From assembly GCA_038501625.1 (NCBI GenBank), contig JAZAYU010000183.1, positions 682,001 to 746,000 on the forward strand: a stretch of 64,000 bases of DNA. The letters are read 5' to 3'. The translations under genes were made by a program, and so were the position numbers. Under the pieces are notes generated by a model. The model was given only the letters and a program-made list of their open reading frames with translations. It did no database searches and was not told the origin of the DNA. This stretch comes from Corbicula japonica (taxonomy: Eukaryota; Mollusca; Bivalvia; Venerida; Cyrenidae). Positions 22,875-34,075 of this stretch are shown here, in pieces; position 1 is the stretch's first letter; each line of letters starts with the position of its first letter.

Positions 22875-23358
22875 AGCCCCAATAAACTTGCCAAAACGTT
22901 TTTTTTTTCATTGTGAAAATTAATTATCCACGTTGACCCTTTTCAAAAGAAAGTATAAATGACCAAGTATTTATGTCCTCAAATTATCCCGTATCATTGA
23001 GACCCGGTCCGAACAGTATTTTTGTAGCCCACAAAATTACTAACCAATGTTTACAATTACTCGGCGGAAAGTTATCGTTTTTTTTCCGTAAGTGGGCCGT
23101 AAGAACGCGGTGACGTAATTCTGTATACTGAGCGACCTTCGCCTGCCGAGAGTTGCCGAAAATCAGCTCGGAAAGATTCGCTGTTTGTTTTGTAAACAAA
23201 ATAAACGATCCGAAAAACGCCCCAAACATGCTGTAAATCATTAAGATAATACCCTTTTCTTATTGTAAGGTTTATTTTTTGTGTTATTATGCATACAGGT
23301 GAAATCTAAAATGTTTAGGTTACTAAAAAATATGCTGTTTGGCAAGTTTATTGGGGCT
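22875..23358. mobile_element. TTAA-flanked MITE
   Basis: Inverted ends AGCCCCAATAAACTTGCCAA and TTGGCAAGTTTATTGGGGCT are perfect over about 20 bp and are flanked by TTAA on both sides (22871-22874, 23359-23362). TTAA target sites are typical of piggyBac and Kolobok elements. The 484-bp interior has no transposase; the minus-strand frame 22984-23241 lies inside it and the plus-strand frame at 23281 crosses its end. Confidence 0.75.
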
Positions 23359-23362
23359 TTAA

Positions 23363-24516
23363 GAAATGTATGTACATGTAATGTAACCTTTTACTTCATA
23401 GGATATGGCTGTTATCCATGGGCGAAGAGTGTAGATGATCCTCCTTCCCGGATATATTGGATCCTACCCCATTTTAGTTATGCCGGTCTTCTTACAAGTG
23501 CTACTGAAGACTATGATTTTTGTTGGGGTTTTTACGCCCGCAAAGATTCAATGCCGTTGGTTTCTAAAACCTCTGGTGATGTTGATTGTCATGTTCATTG
23601 CAATTTCATAAAATATGTAGGCTAAAATAGTGAATTTTAGTATGTATCAAGTTTGCAAAATGTACTTTATTTTTTACATGGAAACTTGAATCCTTCATAA
23701 TTCTAAGACAACCTTCTGGGGCAACCTTCTGTCCGAAACTTTATCAAAACTTTTAGCCTACTAGCCCAATAAGTAATGATGCATTACAAATGAATCGTTT
23801 TTTCCTTACCTTTTTACACAATTTGTCCTACTTTAGAATAACAAGTTTCTGATGACATTGAAGATATTTGATATAGTTATACTGGACCTTAGATAATAAA
23901 ACTGAATCTGAAACTGAAAGCCTCAAATCTCAAGGTCAAGCATATGTTAGGCTAAAATGGCTACTGCTCGACATTTCAGCTAATTAGATGCTTGAGATTT
24001 GCGACTGGTTTATTTGGGCGCCTCAAAATGTCTTTACAAATAATTATTTCCTCTCTGAATTAATGTAAAACGAATTAACTTGCAAACAATCTGTGCAAGT
24101 CCATTCAAGATCCTGGAATTCTTTTTACAGGATCCTGGAATAGTGAATGGTGTAGGCTCTGATAGAAATGCATGGATGGACAGACCAGGGTCTATGAATC
24201 AACATTTTATATTAAATCGGATTATTTTACCAGATTATCAATTTCTAAGCATAAAATACAACAAATAAACACAAGTATTTATTAGCTGTTGTTCTCTTGT
24301 TGAAAATGGCGGCATAAATTGATACGATCGCATTATCTACAACCACATCATATGTTCACCAATTGGAGAGTGAAATAACCCTACTGTAACAATCAATAGA
24401 CCCTGGACAGGCTGATCTGGGCCTACACTGTTTACAATATGACAAATGGTGTGTCTGGAGCTTAATCGAAAACTTTTAACGCATGCATGAATGTTTGATT
24501 TTAGATTCAGAAGGTT
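23363..24516. other. Spacer, middle part
   Basis: No gene. Contains a family 3 palindromic element (23885-24020) and a weak partial family 1 match near 24405-24460. Confidence 0.45.
23885..24020. repeat. Palindromic MITE family 3 (copy 1)
   Basis: Holds ATAATAAAACTGAATCTG, CCTCAAATCTCAAG, and the reverse arm CTAATTAGATGCTTGAGATTTG. Other copies are at 41808, 42432, 47273 and 61127. The centre of the family reads CTGATTGGCTGAAATGGC. Confidence 0.6.
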
Positions 24517-24715
24517 ACAGGGAAATTCCTATTAAACGCCCCTCCACAAATAAATGCCCCATATTATTTTTAGGAAAAAAATCATTAATCCATAATTTAT
24601 TATCAAATATCCTTGAGAAACTAATATTAGAATAACTATAATTAATATAAACAATAAGCGCCTTCTTTCAGAAAATGTTATGTCCCCGGGTTGTTTAAAA
24701 AGGAATTTTACGGTA
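24517..24715. mobile_element. MITE family 2 (copy)
   Basis: Inverted ends ACAGGGAAATTCCTATTAAA and AAAAAGGAATTTTACGGTA with CGCCCC and CCCCGGG inward. Same family as 13208-13550 but without the TTAGGG-like arms. Confidence 0.6.
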
Positions 24716-24970
24716 TCACGTGACTGTGTACTTATTCATAATCAATTATACTGTACAAACAGAAGATAAACTGTTATCTATGTTGCTCCAATTTTAAAGT
24801 TGTATGATCTACTGATAAATAAATTTACCACCCCTAAATGGCAACAAGCAGGCTTGATATTAGGTCTGATGAAATAATAAAATTAATATTCTCGACAGGG
24901 GATGTGAGGATACACTGCAAAGCCTTTTCTGAGCATAAAAATTCAACATTATTTTTTCATTTGTTTTGTA

Positions 24971-25250
24971 TGGAAGCATATTTGCGCCACAACTTAACCA
25001 TATATAATAACGTGAGAAAATGGAGGATTTCGCAAAAAAAAGTTTTTTTTCGCGAAATCAGATAAATTACACACGAAAGAAATTAACACGAATTTATTCC
25101 TGATAATGCTCTAAATTGCCTCAACATAAATATATGGTATCCATGAATATATCGGAGGATTTCTCGAAAACAGATAACTTTTTTTCGCGAAAATATCCAT
25201 TATTTTCACGTTATTTTATGTGGTTAAGTTGTGGCACAAATATGCTTCCA
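24971..25250. mobile_element. TA-flanked palindromic MITE
   Basis: The arms TGGAAGCATATTTGCGCC and GGCACAAATATGCTTCCA are followed inward by ACAACTTAACCA and TGGTTAAGTTGT; the stem is about 45 bp long. TA flanks both ends (24969-24970, 25251-25252). The centre has repeated TTTTTTTCGCGAAA blocks. Confidence 0.7.
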
Positions 25251-25798
25251 TAGTTTTGCTCATCTAATTCCGATATGGCTAATTTCCCTGCTGAGAATCT
25301 CAATGTTACATGTATAACGTAATTAATTTTACCTGCATGATGTCACTACTATAGATCAGTGTTTCTAAAATTTGCGCAGGCCGGTCATTGTTCGATTTTC
25401 GGAAAAAATGTCCGATTGAAATTGGTAAAATAATAGGTCATGAATAGTGGACCATAAATTGTTACAAATGTTACCTATATGTGATGTCAGTATTAAAAGT
25501 AAATTTCAACTTTTATTGTGTACTCTCATGTCATATGACAACATGAGGTATTAATAATAATATTTATAGCTAAACAAGGGAGAAAACAAACATAAACATA
25601 CAGAGAGCAAATATATACAATACGGGAGAAATTCTCCTGTAAAATTAAGGTTTTGCATTCAATTTAACAGTCATACAAATAATTTTACAAACGCAAGACA
25701 ATCAATTACTTCAATTCGCATATATTGTTTTGATAAAGATACATAGATTTTTATAATCATAGTTGCTATTACTATTCATATTGAACAACTTTTTAAAT

Positions 25799-26160
25799 TT
25801 AAAAAATATTAGGTCCATTAGTATACTCTGGTTTGATATATTTTAGTCTCAATGATCTTAAAATAGAGCCTTCAAATATGTAATGAAATTCGTCGGCTAT
25901 ACCAATATTGCATAGTGTACATATTCGATTTTCTAATAAAATATTATTCCAAGATCCTGTTTCAACTGGTAGTTAATGATTTCTGTATCTAAATTTGACA
26001 ATATAATTTAAAAAAAACGATCGTCTGTTTCAGTCAAGTATTTTTTCTTTAAATGGAATTCATGTTTGAACAACCTATATAGTTACCTTACAACTGCTGG
26101 AATTTTCAACAGTTGCATACCAATCGTTTAAAAATCAATATCTGAGTTTTTCATGAATAG
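25799..26160 (-). pseudogene. Decayed non-LTR retrotransposon, C-terminal end
   Basis: On the minus strand, frames read in turn as a relic of WYATVENSS, LFKHEFHLKKKYLTETDDRF, then KFRYRNH and LPVETGSWNNILLENRICTL, CNIGIADEFHYIFEG and LRLKYIKPEYTNGPNIF. The order LP-ETG-W, ENR-C-x2-C, DEFHY and a basic YY/YI-P region is the usual C-terminal zinc-binding region of invertebrate LINE polyproteins. At least two frameshifts and stops show it is dead. The clade cannot be named from this piece. Confidence 0.65.
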
Positions 26161-27669
26161 AGCAAGTAATCCATTTGGAGTTAGGGAAAAGTGTGTTGAC
26201 CATACATTTTGCATTTCACATGTATATAGTTTATGTGTTCTTAATGTTTTTAAGCCATTTAAATGTTGTAGCGCGAATGTTAGTATAATTAAAGTTATAT
26301 AATAATAAGGTATACATATCTGTTGATATTTTTCTATCGATTAATGTTATCAACTTTTACCAAAATGAAATAACACTAGTATTTATATAAATTGAAATTG
26401 GCATAACACCTGTTTCTCCATATACCATTACATTTGGTGTAGTAACAATACCCGTGATTGCATTAATTTAAGCAAACAATATAACAGTTTACATTTTATT
26501 AAAATAAGTGTTAGTCCGACGTGCGTAATTCTAAATGACATATGACCGAATAAAATAAGTACATTTAACATTTGTGTTTCTCAAATTTAAAGAAAACCTA
26601 TTTAATGCGGATTTTAATTTAATTGTTTGTCTTTCACAGCTAAAATGGCTAAAATGAATATTATACTTAATTTAAAAAAATCAGGTGACAGTCATGCTTA
26701 CTATAAATGCATATAACGATTCAAGTAAATTGCAAATTTACAAAAATCAGCATATGCAACATTTATTTCTGATTCAGAACAGTGGAAAAGACCCAAAATG
26801 CAAGGTAAAAATTTCTGAAAAAAAAAACCCTTTGTCTGGTATCCATTTTTTGTTGCACAGTATCCTAACAGCGCACAGAACAGTGTATTACAGTCTAATA
26901 TGTTACGTTTCATGGCCTGGATTTTAGTCTGTATTTCAGGGATGATAATTTTAATTCATCTTTGATGTTCACTTCCAAATTATGTCCCATAAAGGTACCC
27001 ATACTTCAATGAATTTTGTTTTCCCAAAATGAACATTCATCGCGAATAAATTTCCTAATTTAAAAGGGTCAGGGCCTCTTCCTAATGAAAAGCACTGAAA
27101 TTGACCTGGGAAGAAAATCTGCTTGTAAATTTCATTATTTTCATAACTGTATCAATGTTATATGAAAAAAATAACTGTATCAATGTGCTTTTTCATTGTT
27201 TGCAGTGTTGTACCAAAGTTCTTTGTACCACACGTGTGTGTGCAACACGCTTAAGAATAAGTAATGGGGGCCATGACTAAACAAAGAAACCGATATTCCC
27301 AAAGTATTCAGGACTTCTTTAATCAAGTTTGGCCTAAAATGAAACTTAATTATCAGTTACTGAAAATGAAGGATATCACAAGAAATGTTGTGATATATAA
27401 GACTATACGTCTTGGTACTTGTCTCTAATTAGCTGATCAACAAGTTAATAGGACAAGGTACTTTCAAAGTTTTTAGCAACATTAAGTTTCATATTAAAAT
27501 CATTTGAAATGGGTATAACTAAACAGTGAAACAGGAGTTATCACTCTTACTGTCAAAAATGAAATCATTCATCCAGATCATATATTCCAAGTGTTAAGTT
27601 AAAAGAAAAATTTAATAAGGCTTGCAGAGTTGTGTGATCTTAATCACAAACATTCTGGAAACTGAAAGA
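26161..27669. other. Spacer, last part
   Basis: No gene is supported. A stretch at about 26998-27090 recurs inverted at about 39910-40022 (shared TGAATTTTGTTTTCCCAAAA), a dispersed repeat of unknown type. Confidence 0.45.
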
Positions 27670-27774
27670 TTGTATGTTCGTTCATACAGAAATTTACCTT
27701 GATCTGTCCTCAAAATAAATATTTATTTCTTTATTTTGATTTGTGAAGTGGATGTGAGCTGTAGTAAGTTCAAT

Positions 27775-27986
27775 GTTGATAACATATCTGTTTGATTATC
27801 AGTCCTACCTCATCATAATTTATCAAACTACTAATTATTCATGATAACGTAATGCTGACTTCACTATACCACATGCTTGGTCATCCTTCTGATAATCCAG
27901 TAAAACTATCTTAGATGGTTAGTAAGTATTCAAACAATAATTTTATTTTTAAGATGTGGATGGACCTATTTACAACGTTTTAAAAT
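27775..27986 (+). promoter_or_regulatory. Conserved promoter block and untranslated first exon, copy B
   Basis: Matches 4692-4884 of copy A: ATCAGTCCTACCTCA, TCATGATAACGT, CTGACTTCACTATACCA and AGTAAAACTATCTTAGAT are shared or nearly so. It ends with a donor (AAAAT then GTAAGTT at 27987), about 275 bp before the first coding exon. Conservation without coding potential points to promoter and 5' UTR function; exact start unknown. Confidence 0.5.
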
Positions 27987-28279
27987 GTAAGTTCTTTCTT
28001 GAATTTTAACTAGCAATATTACCAGTATTTCTTAAAGTAGTATTAACTGGTCTGACTGGGTTGTAAGCATGATTTCTTTGATCCATCATTTTTTGGTTTA
28101 TCTTACATAAATCTTGCTGAATATCAGTTCATGACTGTATTCTACCCACACTGCAGTATAGTAGTGGTATAATGGGCCATATTGTCTAAGTATTACTCGT
28201 CAGATTTCATATTTCAAATAATGTAAATTGTTATCAAAACATGTTTATTCACATCATTTTAGTCCAGAAAACAGCAAAG

Positions 28280-28898
28280 ATGATAACTGTAGAACACGAA
28301 TACTACATTCGCTTCATTCTTCTACTTCTACAAGTTGGAACAGACCTCCTTAGAGAAATCATACAAAAGGCTCTAAAAAAACGAGGAGAAACATTACATC
28401 AATTTCTTAATTTATTTCAAAATACAATATTAAATGACAGAAAACTCACAATAATACAAAAAGACACTTTGTATCCATCAAATGCACAAGGTGCATCTAT
28501 TGAAGATTTTGATATAACACTACTGTCCCATCTTATAAACAATTATCTTAACATGGACATTGACCAGTTGGAAATGGATGCCACAAATGAAATACAACAG
28601 TTGAGAAATGAATATCATGCCCATACAACAGAGGCTAGGATGGATGCTAGACTTTACACCAAAGAGGGGACTAAACTTGCTGCAAAAATTATAAAAGTTG
28701 ATTCTCGAATTTCCTCAGAAGTGGGTAAAAGACATGCAGATATGATAGACAACATTCAAAATGACAGCATTGACATCATGTCTTTAGTACAAGAAATTAA
28801 GAAATTGGATATGTCTCGAGTTTTCCTTGAAAGCATTCAACATTATTTAGAAACAGATCTACAGGACATTAAAACTACAATTGCTGGAATAGACAAAA
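28280..28898 (+). CDS. Copy B coding exon 1: DZIP3-type HEPN domain
   Basis: The acceptor CATTTTAG ends at 28262; a 17-nt leader precedes the ATG at 28280. An in-frame ATG at 28241 exists but lies in the intron. The exon codes for 206 residues and about three quarters match copy A by eye. HEPN hallmarks: DFDITLLSHLINN, then R109NEYHAH115 (the R-x4-6-H signature of HEPN nucleases), then YTKEG where copy A has the usual YTKEW. Ends by a phase-1 donor (A then GTAGGT). Copy B keeps every frame open, so it is the likely functional gene. HEPN proteins often act in RNA cleavage during antiviral defence; whether this one cleaves RNA is not shown by sequence. Confidence 0.85.
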
Positions 28899-30055
28899 GT
28901 AGGTAATCCAAGTATTAATAGTTCCCAAGTAAGGACAGTAGTATAGTCTGATATGGATTTATGAAAATGTTATACAATCACTGCATCATATTGTCCAACT
29001 TGCCTGACAAAGCCGAGTAGTACCAATCTGTCCTTAAGAATAACACTGTAATTTCACATTTAATAAACTGCTATTTAAGCATCATTTATTTATTTGATAA
29101 ATACAGACCACAAATGTTGTGTCTGAGACGCCAGGACCGTAGAATTTATATAGAGATATCTGTAGTTCAACACACGAATAGGCACCAATGAACGAATAAT
29201 ATGCTTCTAATACTGACTTGACTGTGAGTGATCGTTCATGCCCAAGAACAAGTGTTTGAACATTTTAATGGATCAGATCGTATTTCAAAACGAAACATCA
29301 CAGAAAAATATATTATCTCGATTATATTTATTTCATGTAAAACACTATTATTAAATTTTGGTGTTTATTTTACATCGGCTTCGTCTTCACTGTGTGTTAA
29401 AGTGTCTTTTGGTAGCTAAATTTTATAACGTAAACTAATTCAAACTGAAATTAATAATTAATTAATAAATATTCATTTCATACTCATCAATTTTGAGCTT
29501 TCTATGTTTGTCTCAATCTTGTTGGGGAGAACTGACTACGTTTGGATCGGTTATGTGTTTTCATTCGTTGTCCTAAACATATAAGCCCATATACGCCCGG
29601 TGGTCACATCATTATTGTTATTAAATGTTGTGTTTTTATAACTGAAGTTAATAGCATGATTATCCGAATGCATTAAGTAAGCGAATATTTTACCTAACAC
29701 CTTTAATTATTATTTAATAATGGCATCTTGCTTGTATGACAAGTTCTCACTTTGAAGAAGCCGCGCTTATTGTTTCGACAGCGGCAAACTTCACATTTAA
29801 ACTTAACTGATGATTCAACACATGGTATTTTAGCCGGCGAGTTTCAAATTTAGTTCGACTTATAGAAATATAATGTTTTAGTCGAATTCGACTTAAGCGG
29901 CATAATATTATATGTAAAAAGAACACATTTTGACCGGACCGTGAATTTAATTTGAGATAACTGATGTTTCGACTTATGCTACGTTGACACAACAAGTGTG
30001 AACTGTAATTAAAATACCATTCTATTAACTTCTTTGAATTTTATTTATGCTATAG
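28899..30055. other. Intron 1 of copy B
   Basis: 1157 bp against 5199 bp in copy A. No repeat or gene stands out; open frames at 29228-29419 (plus) and 29747-29995 (minus) have no support. Confidence 0.5.
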
Positions 30056-30346
30056 AGGCATCAGATACAAAGGCTGAGGTTATTGATGCAAAGGCTGAGG
30101 TTATGGACACAAAGTCTGTGGCTTTAGACACAAAGACTGTGCTAATGGATACAAAGGCTGTGGTAATGGACACAAAGGTTGCAGCAATGGACACAAAAGA
30201 TGTGGCTATGGACACAAGGGTTGTGGCATTGGACACAAAGGCTATGGTTATATACACACAGGCTGAAATAATGCAAGTAAAAGGCATGCTAGTACAACTA
30301 ACAGAGCAAATGGAAAACCAAGGCAGAATAACCAAAATAGTTCAAA
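30056..30346 (+). CDS. Copy B coding exon 2: heptad-repeat coil
   Basis: Runs from acceptor CTATAG (30055) to donor AAA then GTGAGT (30347), phase 1 on both sides; the split codon at the start encodes K. Residues about 207-303. Thirteen or so seven-residue units (VMDTKAE, VALDTKT, VAMDTKD) come from a 21-bp coding minisatellite, followed by MQVKGMLVQLTEQMENQG. Most units differ from copy A in order and content, while the last 20 codons match well, so the array has expanded and contracted independently. Coiled-coil oligomerisation is the natural reading. Confidence 0.8.
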
Positions 30347-30865
30347 GTGAGTTATTTTTTATAAAATGTCAACTGAGTACAAAAAACGATTAGCTGCTAT
30401 TGAAATGAGAAAGACATGTACTGTTTAGCACTAAGTCATAGTAAGTAACTATTAAATGAAGTTTTATCAATTAAAAACAAAGGGAACACAACATAACAAA
30501 GCGACAGTGGTTTCCTACATGTAACTGTTAACACTTCTCTTAATAACTTAGTGATCGCCACAATTATACAGTTTTGATGCCATAACCTTAAGGATATTCA
30601 GTACTTAACAGACACTAAATAAATACTTAAGTGGTTGAAGCGGGTAGTTTTAACAGATAAGAGGTGCAGAATATTTGAAATTCTGGCTCAGACAAATGTG
30701 GTGATGTTTTTGAAAAAAAATGATTTTAAAAATGCTGCAATAACAAAATTTTTGCAAAGGATCAAATTGGAACATCTTGAACATTTTCCTTTTCTCTTTC
30801 ACACTAGTAAGTACGTTGTGTTTAAATAGAAATTATACTGTTTTGTTATGTTAAAACTGTTTCAG
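30347..30865. other. Intron 2 of copy B
   Basis: 519 bp. An exon-like frame at 30676-30805 (acceptor CTCAG, donor GTAAGT) has no counterpart in copy A and is not used by the phase-1 splice chain. Confidence 0.5.
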
Positions 30866-31261
30866 CTATGTATGGGAAAGTCTTTCTTGGTGCTGATGAT
30901 CAGGAAACTGTTAACCAGGCTGAGGCTGATCTTCTTGCAGCCGCAAATAACAGTGTGGCCAAGAAAGAACCAACTAATACAAGTCACCAAGTTCTTCAAG
31001 AAAAAGTAGATGTAGTTGTAAAAGACATTGAAAATCGGGATGTCAAAGTAGAGGGTGTCAGCAAAGGCTCTATCATATTTGAATTCAAATGCCAGTCCCT
31101 GACAGCCATTCTGGACCTCATTGAATACTTCTACAGTTCCAATTTCAAAAAACGACTGGATGATATTGTACAAGCTCTCAAAGATGATACTGGCAAAAAC
31201 GTTTACATCAGAGCAGTTGGTATTGACAGAGAGTCAATTAAAAATATCATCTCTAAACTGC
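30866..31261 (+). CDS. Copy B coding exon 3: TRADD-N-like module 1
   Basis: Same length (396 nt) and phases as copy A exon 3. It encodes MYGKVFLGADDQETVNQAEA, then the module VKVEGVSKGSIIFEFKC, LTAILDLIEYFYSSNFKKRL, DDIVQALKDDTGKN and VYIRAVGID. The G-S-I-I-F strand followed by two helices and a second strand matches the TRADD N-terminal fold in outline. Residues about 304-435. The strong conservation between copies relative to the coil implies purifying selection. Confidence 0.8.
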
Positions 31262-31338
31262 GTAAGAACTTAAATTTATTCATGTAAAATCATTTAAATA
31301 ATAAAATTTTAAAAACAAGAAACAAGGTAAACAAGATA

Positions 31339-31521
31339 TACAATAAAATTCCTTTTAAATGCCCCTGGGGACTTTACATTTTCTTTTTTTATTCTAATAT
31401 TAGATTCTGAAGGATATTGGATAATGAATATGGATTAACTAAATTTTTCCCTAAGAAGTAACAAATAACACGGGAAACGTTTAATATTAGGGATGGGGCA
31501 TTTAACAGGAATTTTACAGTA
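31339..31521. mobile_element. MITE family 2 (copy) in intron 3 of copy B
   Basis: Ends TACAATAAAATTCC and GGAATTTTACAGTA with TTTTAAATGCCCC and GGGGCATTTAA inward. Absent from intron 3 of copy A. Confidence 0.6.
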
Positions 31522-31626
31522 CATGGTTTCATGCACAGTTAAACCTCGCGAAAGTTCAAAACCTAGAGCTGTTTTAATGGCTGTGTTTCTATGCTTTATT
31601 TTACAGCTAATCATATACTTTTTCAG

Positions 31627-31848
31627 AGAAAAAACAATGCGAAAAGGTAGTGCAGTTTGAACTGTCCTGTACTGGTGTCGATGGACTTCTACATATGCTG
31701 GAAGTATTTGAAGAAGGAAAAGCTGCACACTCTATGGATGAACTGTCTAAAGCCTTATCTGACAAGGTTGGAAAGCCTGTCACACTGCATACATCAATAG
31801 ACATGGAACAGATGAAGAATGCAATCCAGACAATAAAAGACCAACTTG
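31627..31848 (+). CDS. Copy B coding exon 4: TRADD-N-like module 2
   Basis: 222 nt from acceptor TTTCAG (31626) to donor CTTG then GTAAGA (31849), both phase 1. Encodes KKQCEKVVQFELSCTGVDGL, LHMLEVFEEGKAAHSMDELS, KALSDKVGKPVTLHTSIDME and a closing helix. Residues about 436-509. It aligns with exon 3 as an internal repeat. The pattern (strand ending in C, amphipathic helix pair, P-V-T-L strand, helix) is what led me to TRADD-N; profile comparison is needed to settle it. Confidence 0.8.
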
Positions 31849-31861
31849 GTAAGATTTTTTA

Positions 31862-34075
31862 GCAAAAAAAAACGAAATATGCATATCAGGAATCGCCACA
31901 TTCACAAAACACAGCCTCCCCACGCAGCGAAAAATAAGAGAGGAAAATAGAGCATGTTGTTATAAGTATGTCAATTCAAATAAGACGCCACAAACAATTT
32001 ACCGCCTTTTAATTTCCACTGGGGTTTAAACCAGGTTCTATGGTGCACCAACCTCACACTTGCCCCAACAGGTTATAATGTAGTGCGTTAATTCTTATCA
32101 ACTTCTGCTGATAAAACAATACGAACACTCTTCAAGTTCGAAAATTACTTTATATCTCCATTATAAGCTTTTAACAGTTTGTTTATTGTTGAGACCAACT
32201 TTCTTAAACATAAACAGTTTTTTTCTTATAAATATAGCTTTTCTTAATAAATGTCTAATAGTGTGATAAATTTCTCTTGTTCAAATTAGTAATTAAGCCA
32301 CGAGAATAACAAATCCTCCTCCTAAAGGCCTTCCCTGACCCGATCAAGCCGTCCGTGGCCTTCCTTTTCCATTATACAGATAAATATCTGTTTTTTATAC
32401 CCTACACTAGACTGTTCCCGCAGACGTATTAATTAAATGTATTTTCATGATGGCAGTTTGACATGAAGAACTTACTCTATATCTTTAAAACATATAACAT
32501 CTTGCTTAATCAGAACAAACTCGAGTAGGTGAAGATAAGAAATTGGCATGTGGCTAAAGTATTTTGACAGGATGGAAATTAGTAAACAAACTATTTCATG
32601 TTTTCTAGAAAAGGATATTAGTAACTAAACGGGGCCCTAACTAATATTTTAATATATAATACATATTTTAAAATATAAAAATATTTTAAAGTATATATGT
32701 ATAACACATACTGTTGGTAAACTGGATAATAATTTAGCTCAAATAGGTCCTAGAACGGTATATTTTGACTAAAAACACAGTTTCACGTCACGCAATTTTC
32801 TATTTTCACTTTGTAAACAAACAAGCTTTCAGTTTATACATTTAATAACTTTTTTTATTAAGTCCTATAGAAACATAGGTTAAAAACCGAACGGAGCTTA
32901 CACGTCTGGCCTCCGGGTAGGCGTATTTATATTACGATAATAGAAATATAAATCTACTTCAAAATATCTCCGGAAATGAACAAAATAACGAAATATTCCG
33001 CCATTTTGTTCCGAATAAAAAATGTCCTTTACTTATTTTTCCGCAAAAACCAAATACGTTGGACACCCTGTAAGAAGCTTATAGCATTACAAATCAAAAA
33101 TGGCGAGTTCTCGATGATCTTCCCGAGACCAGTGCCCCTGGAGTCAAATAAGCAAGAACATGGCGACAGGGACAAAAGAAACAAATCGAGCTTCTATGTT
33201 CTTTAAAAAGATTTTTCCCCATAAACCTTCACAAACTCTCAAACTCCTGCCATCCCTGCCACCGTCGTGCAACCAAAGAGGTAAGCATAGTGATCAACTG
33301 TACATGGGATAATCACCAGTTCTGCAGAGCGCTGTAGAGTATCAGTACGAGTTTAAAGTGAAAGTTAACACTGTTAATCTGCCTAAGGTCTTAATGTCCC
33401 CAATAGCTACATGTTCTCAACAGGACTACACATAGTGACCAACCTTGTTAAGCCTTGTTCATGTGTCAACAAACTGGTCAACACTCAGATATTTGTCCGA
33501 TATCAATTACAGGTTCAATGAGATAACTCGGCAATGTTTATATGTATACATAAACAAAGGTTTTACAAAAGCTGTCTGTGGAGGCAGCATGTTCCACTAT
33601 TTTGATTCATATGAAATAAATGAAATTTGAAGATTGAAAGAACAACAACTATGTCCAAGCATTCAAGCGCAAACAGAAATAATATTAACAAATGAATAAT
33701 GAAAGAAGTTACTGATTTCAAACAACAGAAATAATTCTTTTATGTAGTAAGATATAAATATTTAACTGAAAAGGGAACAACTATAAACTATTTCTAGCAG
33801 AGTTTAAACTTTAATTTTTGCAAATGATTTTTCGTAAAAGCAATCTCCTAGACTTACTAGTAAAGTCAATCACTTGTTGCAATGAAATAGGTCATGAAAA
33901 GTTAGATTTATTTACAATGTAAAGATAACCCCAAAGTCAATGTGGCAGGAACGCCTAGCCAACCATGTACGATTAAAAAAACAGTACTTACATACCTGCA
34001 ATATTTTCATGTTTGTCATATTCCCTTTTCATAATAATCCTGACATGATTCTCATCAATAAGATATCATTTTCAG
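31862..34075. other. Intron 4 of copy B
   Basis: 2227 bp against 823 bp in copy A. Sequence from about 33340 aligns with copy A intron 4; the extra 1.5 kb before it starts with GAAATATGCATATCAGGAAT, a phrase also seen at 53985 (GAAATATGCATATCCGGAAT), so part is a dispersed repeat. A possible tRNA-derived SINE lies at 32010-32105. No exon is supported; the frame at 32976-33206 shows no domain. Confidence 0.5.
32010..32105 (-). repeat. Possible tRNA-derived SINE relic
   Basis: On the minus strand GGTTTAAACCCC resembles a B-box and is followed by CAGTGG, as in the relic at 4330-4440. The A-box is weak. Confidence 0.3.

Noticed and set aside
23281..23625. 114-residue open frame as a gene
   Set aside because: It crosses the end of the TTAA-flanked MITE and shows no domain or splice support.
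28241..28279. Upstream in-frame ATG as start of copy B
   Set aside because: It lies before the acceptor CATTTTAG; copy A has no such ATG and the leader after the acceptor is conserved.
30045..30335. Minus-strand frame rich in FVSI over copy B exon 2
   Set aside because: Same antisense mirror as in copy A.
30676..30805. Extra exon in intron 2 of copy B
   Set aside because: Splice-like ends exist but copy A lacks it and the existing exons join perfectly without it.
33940..34075. Open frame upstream of copy B exon 5 as coding
   Set aside because: The acceptor and phase-1 join to exon 4 match copy A; the upstream part is intron.
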